Shown here: positions 8,286 to 15,977 of the stretch, one piece after another | Layout: each line of letters opens with the position of its first letter | Numbering within the stretch: the first letter of the stretch is position 1 | Origin: Butyricicoccus sp. | GTDB taxonomy: Bacteria > Bacillota > Clostridia > Oscillospirales > Butyricicoccaceae | Assembly: GCA_020025885.1 (NCBI GenBank) | Contig: JAHHRJ010000023.1 | Coordinates: 1-33,650, forward strand | Length of the DNA stretch: 33,650 nucleotides | Direction: 5' to 3' | Translations under genes and position numbers: made by a program | The notes under the pieces: model-generated | Told to the model about the DNA's origin: nothing | The model's input: the letters and a program-made list of their open reading frames with translations, nothing else | The model's database searches: none

Positions 8286-8669
8286 TTACACGGATTTGTC
8301 GGGGATGGTCTTGACACCAAATATAAAGTACAGCAGATGGAATACCCAGACACAGGCAAGGACGATGCGGCCCACAACCACAGCATGCATCATAACAAAG
8401 CCGATGGCCATGAGAAGCGTCACCGTAACCATAATACGGATCTTGGTCTTTTTGGTCATGCCTTTTCCGGCAACATAGCTTTCCAGATTGTCTTTATACA
8501 GCTTAGTCCCAGTAAACCAGTTATTGAGCCGCTCGGAACTGCGGGCAAAGCAGAACGCAGCAAGCATGAGGAAAGGGAAGGTCGGCAAAAGCGGCAGGAC
8601 TGCGCCGACAGCACCCAGCCCCAAACCGATACAGCCAAGTACGATGTAAATAATTTTTTTAATGCTCAT
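8286..8669 (-). CDS. YbaN family (DUF454) small membrane protein
   Basis: The 127-residue protein shows the DUF454 signature: a glycine-rich first helix (LGCIGLGLGAVGAVLPLLPTFPF) followed by LMLAAFCFARSSERLNNW, then two more hydrophobic segments near the C-terminus (about residues 80-120). The function of the family is not established. It is the last gene of the four-gene minus-strand operon, and its first 11 bases overlap the end of the ygbA-like gene, so translation is probably coupled. A terminator follows at 8224-8259. Confidence 0.88.
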   Translation of the reverse strand: MSIKKIIYIVLGCIGLGLGAVGAVLPLLPTFPFLMLAAFCFARSSERLNNWFTGTKLYKDNLESYVAGKGMTKKTKIRIMVTVTLLMAIGFVMMHAVVVGRIVLACVWVFHLLYFIFGVKTIPDKSV

Positions 8670-9000
8670 GTTTTTTCTCCGTTCTGTGCGTTTCTTTTTG
8701 CGTCTCGATCATATGGCGCGTTGCCAAGATTGGATGGTAAAAGAGCATGCGCGGACCGGAAAACCGCATGACTTCGCGGATCTTCTCGCGCATATTTGGT
8801 GCATAGCAGTGCACCTTGCAATTGCTGCAAAAGGTTTTGGTATCCATAAAGGGACAGTGGGCGATGCGGTCTTGGGCATAGGCAGAAAGTGCCTTGCAGT
8901 CGGTGCAAAGCACCTTGCCGCCATGCTTTTTGCGACAATAGAGGGAGATCATGCGGGACACAACCGCCGTTTCCTGCTGACGCTTTTGTGTGGTATCCAT
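8659..9000 (-). CDS. YgbA-like cysteine-rich protein (nitrous oxide-stimulated promoter family)
   Basis: The 113-residue protein matches the YgbA/NO-stimulated promoter family pattern: MISLYC, LCTDCKALSAYAQDRIAHCPF, CSNCKVHCY, then MREKIREVMRFSGPRML and HPILATRHM. Seven cysteines at 22, 32, 35, 49, 58, 61 and 65 suggest a metal or iron-sulphur site (inference). In E. coli ygbA belongs to the NsrR nitric-oxide response, which is family knowledge and not shown here. Its ATG overlaps the TAA stop of the upstream ABC gene by one base (TAATG), and its end overlaps the DUF454 gene, placing it firmly in this operon. No DNA-binding domain is evident. Confidence 0.88.
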   Translation of the reverse strand: MDTTQKRQQETAVVSRMISLYCRKKHGGKVLCTDCKALSAYAQDRIAHCPFMDTKTFCSNCKVHCYAPNMREKIREVMRFSGPRMLFYHPILATRHMIETQKETHRTEKKHEH

Positions 9001-10643
9001 TAGCTCATTCTCCCGTGCTCCACAGAATACGATACATCCACAATGCCCATGGTGGACTTGCGGTGGGATACCAATACGACCGTCTTTCCAGTGCGCTCCT
9101 TGTGCAGTGACTTCAAGATCACGGCTTCATTGAGGCTGTCCAGATTGCTCGTCGGCTCATCCAGCAGCATAAAGGGGGCATCGTGCAGGAACGCGCGTGC
9201 CAATCCAAGACGCTGGCGTTCACCGCCGGACAGCGTATCGCCGAGTTCACCGACTGGGGTGTCATAGCCGTTTGGCAGCTGCATAATGAAGTCATGGACA
9301 GACGCCTTTTTGCAGGCTTCCATAATCTCTTCGTCCGTTGCATCCAGCTTGGCAATTTTGAGGTTGCTGCGAATGGAATCTTGGAACAGGTGGGTTTCCT
9401 GCGTCACAAAGCTCTGCATGTCGCGCAGGTTGGAGGTGTTGATCTCGTCCACGTTTTTGTCAGAAATCTCAATACTGCCGTCCTGTACCTGCCAGAAGCG
9501 CATGAACAGCTTGAGCAGGGTGGACTTACCACTGCCGCTTTTGCCCACAATGCCGATGACCTGATTCTGTGGGATCTCTACCGAGAAGTCAGAGAGAATC
9601 TGCTCGCCGTTCGGGTAAGAGAAGTTAATGTTCTTGGCACGTGCGCCAGAAAACGTAATGGGTGCTTTGCCCGTGATCTCTTCTACGACTGGGGTCTCTT
9701 CCAGAATATCCAGCACACGATTGCCCGCTGCAAAGGTATTTTGCAGGGTTGCGCCAAGTGCGGCAAGCGCAACGACTGGACCAAACGAACTCATCAGCGC
9801 AATGGTGGGAATGACCGTACCCGCAAAGCCGCACAGATGGGCAGAAAGCACGAGCATTGCAATGTTAAATACCAGAATCGCGGTATTTGTGACCGCCATA
9901 TTGTAGCCCGTCACGCGCTTCATGCGTGCCTCGTCTTCTGCAAGATCGTCAGTCATCTGGTTCATGCGCTCGACGCGGTTTTCGCCTTGTCCGTATTGCA
10001 GAATCTCAGGCAGACCGCGCAGACTATCGAGGACGAAGCTTGCCAGTGCGCCCGATTTGCCGCGGAAACGTAAGCCGTTGCTACCGCTCATCTTGGAGGT
10101 GACGAGCGGAATCACGATACCCACCACTGCATAGGCGAGGAGTGCCACCAGTCCCAAGATCCAGTGATAAGAGCCGATGAAAACGACCATCACCACAGTA
10201 AACAGGGCGGCAATGCAGATCGGGGAAATTGTATGGGCATAGAACACTTCCAGCAGCTCAATGTCCGAGGTGATAATGCTGATGAGGTTGCCCTTATCCT
10301 TGCCCTCCAGCTTTGCAGGGGTCAGGCGGCGCAGGGCAGAGAAAATCTTGTCGCGCAACAGGGCAAGCAGCTTAAAGGCAATAAAGTGGTTGCAAGCCTG
10401 CTCCGCATAGCGCAGGAAGCCGCGCACAAATGCAAAGATGGCAACCGCAATAAAAATCATCTGGAGGGATAGCACGTCAGACAGCCCCAACAGATTGAGG
10501 ACGGCAAAGCCGCCAAAAATCGTAATAAAGGCAGCGCATAGGTGTCCCACAAGACCCATGAGGATCGCGAGAATCATATAGCCGGTGAGAGGCTTTACCA
10601 AACCGACCAGCCGTGCCATAACGGTAAATCCGCTTCTTTTCAT
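9000..10643 (-). CDS. ABC transporter, fused membrane/ATPase half-transporter, CydC-like
   Basis: I take ATG at 10643, which overlaps the upstream gene's stop (ATGA) and has GGAAAGGGTG before it, giving 547 residues; the in-frame start at 10691 would lie well inside the upstream gene. Six membrane segments fill about residues 1-310. The ATPase domain has Walker A GKSGSGKS (367-374), signature LSGGE (471-475) and Walker B LLDEPTSNLD (Asp495, Glu496). Pairing with a second half-transporter suggests a heterodimeric exporter. The closest known style is CydDC, an exporter of cysteine/glutathione needed for redox balance and cytochrome assembly, but drug or lipid exporters share this layout. No cytochrome bd genes are nearby. 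The H-loop histidine lies in LVSHRKSTMG near the C-terminus. Confidence 0.85.
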   Translation of the reverse strand: MKRSGFTVMARLVGLVKPLTGYMILAILMGLVGHLCAAFITIFGGFAVLNLLGLSDVLSLQMIFIAVAIFAFVRGFLRYAEQACNHFIAFKLLALLRDKIFSALRRLTPAKLEGKDKGNLISIITSDIELLEVFYAHTISPICIAALFTVVMVVFIGSYHWILGLVALLAYAVVGIVIPLVTSKMSGSNGLRFRGKSGALASFVLDSLRGLPEILQYGQGENRVERMNQMTDDLAEDEARMKRVTGYNMAVTNTAILVFNIAMLVLSAHLCGFAGTVIPTIALMSSFGPVVALAALGATLQNTFAAGNRVLDILEETPVVEEITGKAPITFSGARAKNINFSYPNGEQILSDFSVEIPQNQVIGIVGKSGSGKSTLLKLFMRFWQVQDGSIEISDKNVDEINTSNLRDMQSFVTQETHLFQDSIRSNLKIAKLDATDEEIMEACKKASVHDFIMQLPNGYDTPVGELGDTLSGGERQRLGLARAFLHDAPFMLLDEPTSNLDSLNEAVILKSLHKERTGKTVVLVSHRKSTMGIVDVSYSVEHGRMS

Positions 10644-12376
10644 CGTGTCACACCCTTTCCATAGTGTTCCAGCTCTTGCTGGGTGTTCCAAAGATTTGCA
10701 TAAACGTTGTTTTGACCGAGAAGCGTTTCATGCGTACCGGATTCCACCAAAACACCGTGGTCAAGCACATAGATATTGTCGGCGCCGACGACATTTGCCA
10801 GACGGTGGGAAATCAGGATCACCGTTTTGGTCTTTGCCAGCTCATAAATTTGCGCCATCATATCGTTTTCACTCTCCACATCAATATTAGAAGTGGATTC
10901 GTCAAAGATATAAACGGGCGTATCATGAAGCAGTGCACGTGCGAGTGCCAGACGCTGGCACTGACCGCCCGAAAGGTTGGACGCTTTTTCTGCAAGTGGC
11001 GTATCCAAGCCCTGCTCAGATCGCAGGAAGTTTGCCAGATTGACGCGCTCCAGTGCGTTCCAAAGCTGCTCGTCGGTCGCGGTCGGGCAACCCATGTATA
11101 GGTTCTCGCGCACCGTGCCCTTGAATAGATAGCTCTGATGGCTGACATAAGTAAAGGAAGACAGCAGGCTCTCTTCGGAGATTTCCGCGAGTGGCATGCC
11201 GCCCACGGTGAGCGATCCGGTGTAACCCTTGTTCTTGCCCATCAGGATGGAAGCGGTGGTGGACTTGCCGCAGCCGCTTTCACCCACGATGGCAGTAAAG
11301 CTACCCTTGGGGAAGGTCATTTCTAAGTTGTGCAAAATTTGGCGTTCCTTGTCGTAGGAGAAAGAAAGCCCCTGACAGGTGATTGTGTGATCCTCAGGCA
11401 CGTGCTTTGTCTGCTGGGCAGGTTCGGGCATATCGAGCAGACGGAAAATCTTATCCGATGCTGCCATACCGTTCATCGCAATGTGGAAGAACGAACCCAA
11501 AAGGCGCATGGGCAGGAAGAAGTCTGCCGCGAGCAGGATGATGAGCAAGCAGCCCGCAAGATCGACCTTGTCCGCGCGGAATTGCAGCGTGGCAAGGATT
11601 ACGCCGAGCGCCGCGCCGCCGTATGCAATGAGATCCATGATGGTGATGGAATTGAGCTGCATGCTGAGCACTTTCATCGTAATCTTGCGGAAGTTTTCCG
11701 ACTGCATGTTCATTTCTTCATGCTTGTAGCCATCGGTCTGGTAAATTTTCAAGGTGGTCAAGCCTTGCAGGTTTTCGAGGAAGGTATCACCCAGCGCGGT
11801 ATACTGTCCCCAGTATTTGCCCAGCAGCTTCTTTGCCCAAGTCTGCACGCCCGCAATGGTGACCGGAATGAGCGGCACACACAGGAGCAGCACCAGTGCA
11901 GATGGCAGGCTGATAAAACTTAGAAAGGCAAACAGGGTCAGAGGTGCGAGCATGGAATAGAAAAACTGCGGCAGATATGCGCCGAAGTAGGTTTCCAGCT
12001 GATCGACACCCTCGGTTGCGACCTGTACAATGGCACTGGTCTGTACCTGCTCATTGTAGGACGCGCCAAGGCGTAACAGTTTGCGGTAAATTTTTTCGCG
12101 CAGGGTGCGCTTGACCATCCGCGAGGATAGATAGCTCATGCGGCTGGAAGCGATGGTACAAAAGAAACGAACCACAATGAGCACCGCAAGCAGACCAAGC
12201 ATGGGGCGTGCCAACGTGTGGTCAGCCGTTCCTTCGTAGAGTTTTTGCAGCAGTGCTGCGAGAGTAGCCATGATTCCAATATTTGCAAGCAGCGCACCCC
12301 ACTGGAATGCGACATTCGCAGCAATATATTTCTTGCTTTCCCTCACAGTACCGATCAGACGTTTGTTAATCATCAT
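10640..12376 (-). CDS. ABC transporter, fused membrane/ATPase half-transporter, CydD-like
   Basis: The 578-residue product is the first gene of the operon, with GGAGACTGCC before its tandem ATG codons. The membrane half contains a CydD-like stretch (SAIVQVATEGVDQLETYFG then YLPQFFYSMLAPLTLF). The ATPase half has Walker A GESGCGKS (365-372), signature LSGGQ (468-472) and Walker B VYIFDEST (Asp492, Glu493), where Ser replaces the common Pro of DEPT. The conserved H-loop is in LISHRLANV. It overlaps the second half-transporter by four bases and most likely forms a heterodimer with it. The substrate is unknown; thiol or heme-related export is a reasonable guess because of the cysteine-rich YgbA-like partner downstream. 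Confidence 0.85.
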   Translation of the reverse strand: MMINKRLIGTVRESKKYIAANVAFQWGALLANIGIMATLAALLQKLYEGTADHTLARPMLGLLAVLIVVRFFCTIASSRMSYLSSRMVKRTLREKIYRKLLRLGASYNEQVQTSAIVQVATEGVDQLETYFGAYLPQFFYSMLAPLTLFAFLSFISLPSALVLLLCVPLIPVTIAGVQTWAKKLLGKYWGQYTALGDTFLENLQGLTTLKIYQTDGYKHEEMNMQSENFRKITMKVLSMQLNSITIMDLIAYGGAALGVILATLQFRADKVDLAGCLLIILLAADFFLPMRLLGSFFHIAMNGMAASDKIFRLLDMPEPAQQTKHVPEDHTITCQGLSFSYDKERQILHNLEMTFPKGSFTAIVGESGCGKSTTASILMGKNKGYTGSLTVGGMPLAEISEESLLSSFTYVSHQSYLFKGTVRENLYMGCPTATDEQLWNALERVNLANFLRSEQGLDTPLAEKASNLSGGQCQRLALARALLHDTPVYIFDESTSNIDVESENDMMAQIYELAKTKTVILISHRLANVVGADNIYVLDHGVLVESGTHETLLGQNNVYANLWNTQQELEHYGKGVTR

Positions 12377-12491
12377 AATAGGCAGTCTCCTAAAATAAAA
12401 TGGTTGCGTTTACGCTTTTCAGGGAACGCTTTGGCGGCGGTGTATACAGTTTGCTGCAAAAAAGCGTTCCAAGCAAGATCAGTTTATACTA

Positions 12492-12528
12492 ACTATGATA
12501 TAGTAGCATGAAGATGGAGGACTGTCAA
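12492..12528 (-). promoter_or_regulatory. Promoter of the ABC/ygbA/ybaN operon with overlapping dyad
   Basis: On the minus strand TTGACA (12528-12523) and TACTAT (12505-12500) are exactly 17 bases apart, a near-consensus promoter about 115 bases before the first gene. A 5-3-5 dyad, ACTAT GAT ATAGT (12492-12504 on the plus strand), covers the -10 box and is a candidate repressor site. Confidence 0.75.
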
Positions 12529-12771
12529 ATGTTGAATTTTCATATTATTTGTTCATGTTCATTCGAAAAATACTTGTGAAAAGTTGTAAAAATCGAAATT
12601 TGAAAGAACAGTCAAAGTGCAGGATGCATAAACATACTGAGAACAGAATTTGAAGAGATGCACAAGGGGCATGGCAAAAAAATCATATGGGTCGCTGAAA
12701 TGCGGCGGTGTATGGTCAGAAATGAGATGAAAAAGTACAAACTGTAACTACCACTTTTGAAACAAATGCAG
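12529..12771. other. Non-coding stretch between divergent genes
   Basis: AT-rich sequence with no ORF of credible composition and no clear repeat. The only likely signals are the promoter to its left and a -10 box TATAAT (12772-12777) for the lipoprotein gene at its right end. No well-spaced -35 box was found for that -10 box. Confidence 0.5.
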
Positions 12772-12825
12772 TATAATAAGGATGCACGATCAATATATAG
12801 AAACGCGCAGGACGGGAGGAAAACA

Positions 12826-13581
12826 ATGAAAAAAACTGTGTTATTTGGAATGGCATTGCTGTGTACACTGGGACTGTTTGGCTGCAAAATGCAAAAAGAA
12901 CAAGAAAAAGTTGTAGAGGATGAAGGCGTACATGTTGTAAATTCATTTGCCAAAACCCCTGATGATCAAATCGAAACAGCCGAAGAGGTCATAGAGATCT
13001 CATACGATCAGATGAGTGATGACACTTGGTGTGCAAACGGTATGACATATGCGTACAAGCTGGAGGTCAGCGGCACGATGAATTCTAAGGAGCCAGACAC
13101 AACATACACCATTTTGAGCAACCGCTATCCGATCTCGTTTGAGCAGGCATTCAAAGAAAGTGCTCTCACACACGCAGGAAATAAGTTTTTTGATCTCGAA
13201 GATGCTGTGATCGTTGCAGTGCGAATTTCCGAACGAAAGATGCCCGAAGTGCAATGCGTTCTGCATGAAGAAGAAGTGTCTGGGGAGAAAAAATTCAATA
13301 CCAATTTCCTTTGGGGACGGCACGAATTGGGTGATACCATTGAGGTGTACTATAAAAATGAGGCAGATACACCTGCAATGGTTACCCTGTACCGCTATAA
13401 CCGTATTGCGGCACAAAAGGAACTCGGTACCGTGGCGGTTGCACCGCATAGTGAAGGCGTTTACACATATACGTTTGAGGGTACAAACCATGGAGCGTAT
13501 TCAGTCGGTATCGTGGAGCAGGATGGCAAAGCGCTTGCAGGAGAGCTGCGTGTGTATCAGCTAGAAGAGCGCTATCGCTGA
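12826..13581 (+). CDS. Putative lipoprotein of unknown function
   Basis: ATG at 12826 follows GGGAGGA and begins a textbook lipoprotein signal: MKK, a hydrophobic core and the lipobox LFGC with the modified cysteine at residue 20. The in-frame ATG at 12757 would precede the -10 box, so it is rejected. The mature part (about 231 residues, highly charged) has no family I recognise. Its C-terminal half is rich in alternating hydrophobic residues (TIEVYYKNEADTPAMVTLYR, YTYTFEGTNHGAYSVGIV), which suggests an Ig-like beta-sandwich (inference). It would be anchored to the outer face of the membrane. It stands alone; the broken DUF434 gene follows 17 bases later. Confidence 0.75.
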   Translation: MKKTVLFGMALLCTLGLFGCKMQKEQEKVVEDEGVHVVNSFAKTPDDQIETAEEVIEISYDQMSDDTWCANGMTYAYKLEVSGTMNSKEPDTTYTILSNRYPISFEQAFKESALTHAGNKFFDLEDAVIVAVRISERKMPEVQCVLHEEEVSGEKKFNTNFLWGRHELGDTIEVYYKNEADTPAMVTLYRYNRIAAQKELGTVAVAPHSEGVYTYTFEGTNHGAYSVGIVEQDGKALAGELRVYQLEERYR

Positions 13582-13598
13582 TAGAAAGCAGAGAACAG

Positions 13599-13989
13599 AT
13601 GGAAATTGTAAAACGAGGATATGAACCCAAAGACGCTACGGCGTTTGGCGCCCAAAAGGCAGCAGAAAAACTGCATGCAGCGGCGCAAGAGGTGTATTTT
13701 TGCTGAATCGCGGCTATGATATCAAGTCAGCGTCCACATTTGTTGGAAACCATTATCTGCTCAGTGACCGGCAGTGCATGGCACTGGCGCGCTTGTGTAT
13801 CTTGATAAACAGGTGTCCAACTCGGGAAGACTGCGTGCCCTCGTGCTTGAACAGGCGGCATAACGCAGTGTGCAGATTGCGGTTAAACTGAGCGAGCGGG
13901 TGGACTCTGTGCTGTCCGACTTGGAGAATATCATGACTGCGGATGCCATCATTGGGGAGAATGTAAAAATTATGCTTGGATTTTTATGA
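13599..13989 (+). pseudogene. Broken DUF434 protein gene
   Basis: Three pieces of a DUF434 (COG2454) protein are visible in order. The first is an N-terminal part from ATG 13599 (MEIVKRGYEPKDATAFGAQK) that runs into a stop near 13706. The second, in another frame, is LNRGYDIKSASTFVGNHYLL then SDRQCMALAR (about 13700-13790), the most conserved motif of the family. The third is the C-terminal part from about 13795 (VYLDKQVSNSGRLRALVLEQ), interrupted by a TAA near 13863 and continuing with VDSVLSDLENIMTADAIIGE to a stop at 13987. The middle of the protein, which normally carries the conserved acidic core, is deleted at about 13790. The gene therefore has at least a frameshift, an internal deletion and a stop. 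Recognition of the family rests on remembered motifs. Confidence 0.75.
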
Positions 13990-14105
13990 TTAGTGACTGT
14001 ATTTCTTTTGCAGTGCATGATACTTTTTGTGCTTTATTTTAGAGTTTGAGAGATAAAAACAAAAGTGGGCGATTGACAACTACCCAAGATATCATACAAT
14101 GATGT

Positions 14106-14332
14106 TAAGGACTATCTGAAAAGTCGAAATTCTGGTCTTTTTCTACAATGAGCGGCATCTGCTGCGTTAAGGCAACACCGCACAATGTCATCTGCGGCGC
14201 TTTGCGAAAATTTCGCGCCATAAATTCGTTGTGAATCCTTGAAATCCATCAAGGATTCCTGCGTTTTTTGTCTTGCATCTACGCACTCGCTGCGAAAAAT
14301 TCGTCGATTTCTTTGTTTTCAGATACGTCCTA
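14106..14332 (+). repeat. MITE-like element, copy C (227 bp, with about 60 extra internal bases)
   Basis: Both ends match copy B (TATCTGAAAAGTCGAAATTC on the left, TCGTCGATTTCTTTGTTTTC on the right), with TA at each edge. After GCGTTAA it carries an extra block from 14168 to about 14240 that resembles the element at the right edge of the window (AAGGCAACACCGCACAAT there versus AAGGCAATACCGCATAAT). The 35 bases at 14229-14263 equal, with one difference, the reverse complement of 33616-33650. It is thus a composite of two element types. Confidence 0.8.
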
Positions 14333-14521
14333 AAAGCCAAGAGGAAGCATCGGGGCAGATGATCCGAAAAGTTGCTGCTGGTGCGCGGTGATATAAAAAG
14401 ACAGGCGTGTCATACACCTGTCCCAACTTGTCGAAAAAGTCTTTTCACTATTTTGCCCACTTGTTTTTCCAAATGAAATGGCAAGCAGTTTGTGAATATG
14501 TATGTATTTTCGTTTAGACAT
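14330..14521 (-). CDS. Small hypothetical ORF, possibly truncated by repeat C
   Basis: A 63-residue ORF starts at ATG 14521 with a strong AAGGGGG site 8 bases upstream, buried in a hairpin (14529-14562). The product has no recognised domain. Its TAG stop lies on the terminal TA and G of MITE-like copy C, so the ORF may be the left-over front of a longer gene or may have kept its own length. No promoter is obvious. Coding status is doubtful. Confidence 0.35.
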   Translation of the reverse strand: MSKRKYIHIHKLLAISFGKTSGQNSEKTFSTSWDRCMTRLSFYITAHQQQLFGSSAPMLPLGF

Positions 14522-14528
14522 AACGATA

Positions 14529-14562
14529 CCCCCTTATGTAGTTATTATCCTACACAAGGGGG
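14529..14562 (-). promoter_or_regulatory. Hairpin that pairs with the ribosome site of the small ORF
   Basis: On the minus strand CCCCCTTGTGTAG pairs over 13 positions (one G-U) with CTACATAAGGGGG around an 8-base AT-rich loop. The second arm contains the ribosome site AAGGGGG, and the ATG comes 8 bases after the stem. Such a fold would keep translation low unless opened. There is no T-run, so it is not a normal terminator. Confidence 0.5.
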
Positions 14563-14668
14563 CTTTCCTATGTCAGGTATGACCATCTTTTCTGCAATAA
14601 CAAAGAGGCGTGATGTGCAAAAGATAGAAAAAGTTTGTGTACACCAAAGTAATGGCTGTTATGCTGCA

Positions 14669-15331
14669 TCAAAATTTTTGAATCCAGTTAAAAAATGCAT
14701 CTTCTGAATGGATATCGTCCATGCATGCAGGGTGCTTTACGATTTCCAGCGCCGTTTTTGGGATTTCAACATGGAATGTTTTAGTTACCCAATTTTGAAA
14801 TACGGTATTGGGCTTTACCACAAAGTCTGCATTGGGATGTTCGTTGGGAGGATATGCAAAATCTTCATTCCAGCAGATTTCATCGTATCCGATGGCAAGC
14901 AAGCGCAAAAAGTCCAGTGCATTGTCTGCCAAGACACAAGACAGCGTGGAACCAGATCCAGACCCCATATGAACGATTTTTAGTTCACCCTGTTCATCCA
15001 GCCAAAATGCGCTTTCAGAACCCTCGCCGCCAGTTTGGGCAAAGACGCAGAGCCTTTGGTTCAGTTCCTCATTTTCTCCGCAGCTGAACCAATATTTTAG
15101 ATTTGCTGTACCGCCTGCATAGAACGTAATGTCTGTGCCGCCGTCTCTTTGGGTTTTTGTCCGGCTCGCAAGCAAATCATCTTCTGGATACAGAAAACCA
15201 TAGCGTGTTCCATTATGGTCTGCATATAAGTGGTTTTCTTCCAGATAGGTATATAACATGACGATTTCTTTTGGGATCTCCATACCTTGGGGCATTACAC
15301 GTTGTAGTTGTTCGATCAGCTGATTTTTCAT
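14669..15331 (-). CDS. SMI1/KNR4 (SUKH) family protein, likely immunity protein
   Basis: ATG at 15331 gives 220 residues; an in-frame TTG at 15340 is an alternative start. The sequence has SUKH-type features: an N-terminal helix with IPKEIVMLYTYLEENHLY, a central beta region with FWLDEQGELKIVHMGSGSG, the typical FLRLLAIGYDEICW block, and a C-terminal VFQNWVTKTFHVEIPKTALEIV. Bacterial SUKH proteins often neutralise polymorphic toxin domains, and many stand alone as orphan immunity genes. No toxin gene is present here, only an unknown gene 60 bases upstream on the same strand. The cytoplasmic location is inferred from the absence of a signal peptide. Confidence 0.75.
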   Translation of the reverse strand: MKNQLIEQLQRVMPQGMEIPKEIVMLYTYLEENHLYADHNGTRYGFLYPEDDLLASRTKTQRDGGTDITFYAGGTANLKYWFSCGENEELNQRLCVFAQTGGEGSESAFWLDEQGELKIVHMGSGSGSTLSCVLADNALDFLRLLAIGYDEICWNEDFAYPPNEHPNADFVVKPNTVFQNWVTKTFHVEIPKTALEIVKHPACMDDIHSEDAFFNWIQKF

Positions 15332-15391
15332 GGTGTTCAAAACTTCTTTTCTCTCTTGGTTTCAGGCAATGGCGTTTTTCGCAAAATCGCT

Positions 15392-15802
15392 CTAATGCGC
15401 TTGTGTGTCCAGTAGTTTGACACGCGCAAATGCATCATCTATAAAAGTGGTGATTTCAGCAAAATGTTTCGTGTCGATTCCATATATATTGAAGTTTTGG
15501 GGTCGGATATCAAAGGTCTGCATATCTTGTTGCGCTGCTTCACAAGAATTTGACACAGAAACGCTGGTTACAATTTCTAAATTGACCCATTCACCGCACA
15601 TATTGCTGTGTGATGACCAAAACCGAAATTCACACTGGATGTGTTTACCCTTCCATTTTAAGGATCTTTTTGATTTTAGATATTTAAAATCTGTGTTTTG
15701 ATAATATCTGCCGATTTCATGGCAAACAGCATGAAAAATATCTTTCGTTGGTGTGTATGGTGTGACTGCGTGCAGGATGCTGTTTTCTTCCCATTCCCAC
15801 AT
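15392..15802 (-). CDS. Hypothetical protein, possible immunity partner
   Basis: The 136-residue protein starts at ATG 15802 behind GAGGTAA. It is soluble with no signal peptide. Visible motifs are IFHAVCHEIGRYYQNTDFKYLKSKRSLKWKG and a beta-rich part with FRFWSSHSNMCGEWVNLEIVTSVSVS. I do not recognise the family with certainty. The pattern of a helix followed by a charged strand and a WSSHSN-type turn reminds me of small immunity-type proteins of Firmicutes. It lies directly upstream of the SUKH gene on the same strand and is probably co-transcribed with it. Confidence 0.6.
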   Translation of the reverse strand: MWEWEENSILHAVTPYTPTKDIFHAVCHEIGRYYQNTDFKYLKSKRSLKWKGKHIQCEFRFWSSHSNMCGEWVNLEIVTSVSVSNSCEAAQQDMQTFDIRPQNFNIYGIDTKHFAEITTFIDDAFARVKLLDTQAH

Positions 15803-15886
15803 AATACGTTACCTCAAGGTTATGATTTTTAATTGGTAATAGACTACCATAAAATTTTGAATTTGTCTACAACAACACGAACCAAA

Positions 15887-15916
15887 AAGCGGTCACACAG
15901 TTTTCTGTGACCGCTT
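15887..15916 (-). terminator. Likely terminator of the lacI gene
   Basis: An 11-base stem, AAGCGGTCACA and TGTGACCGCTT, has an 8-base loop. On the minus strand it is followed by CTTTTTGG. It lies about 180 bases past the lacI stop. The plus strand lacks a T-run here. Confidence 0.55.
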
Positions 15917-15977
15917 CATCGTGTCAAAAAAGTCACTGCACCCTTTTTATTTTGGAGCGAAGCGACCTTAAATTTTC

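Noticed and set aside
9183..10073. A 296-codon plus-strand open frame inside the ABC transporter gene
   Set aside because: The minus-strand frame has Walker A, signature and Walker B motifs; the plus-strand one has none and no ribosome site.
14492..14707. Plus-strand ORF of 71 codons across the hairpin at 14529
   Set aside because: No ribosome site at its ATG, no protein-like pattern, and it overlaps a structured region.
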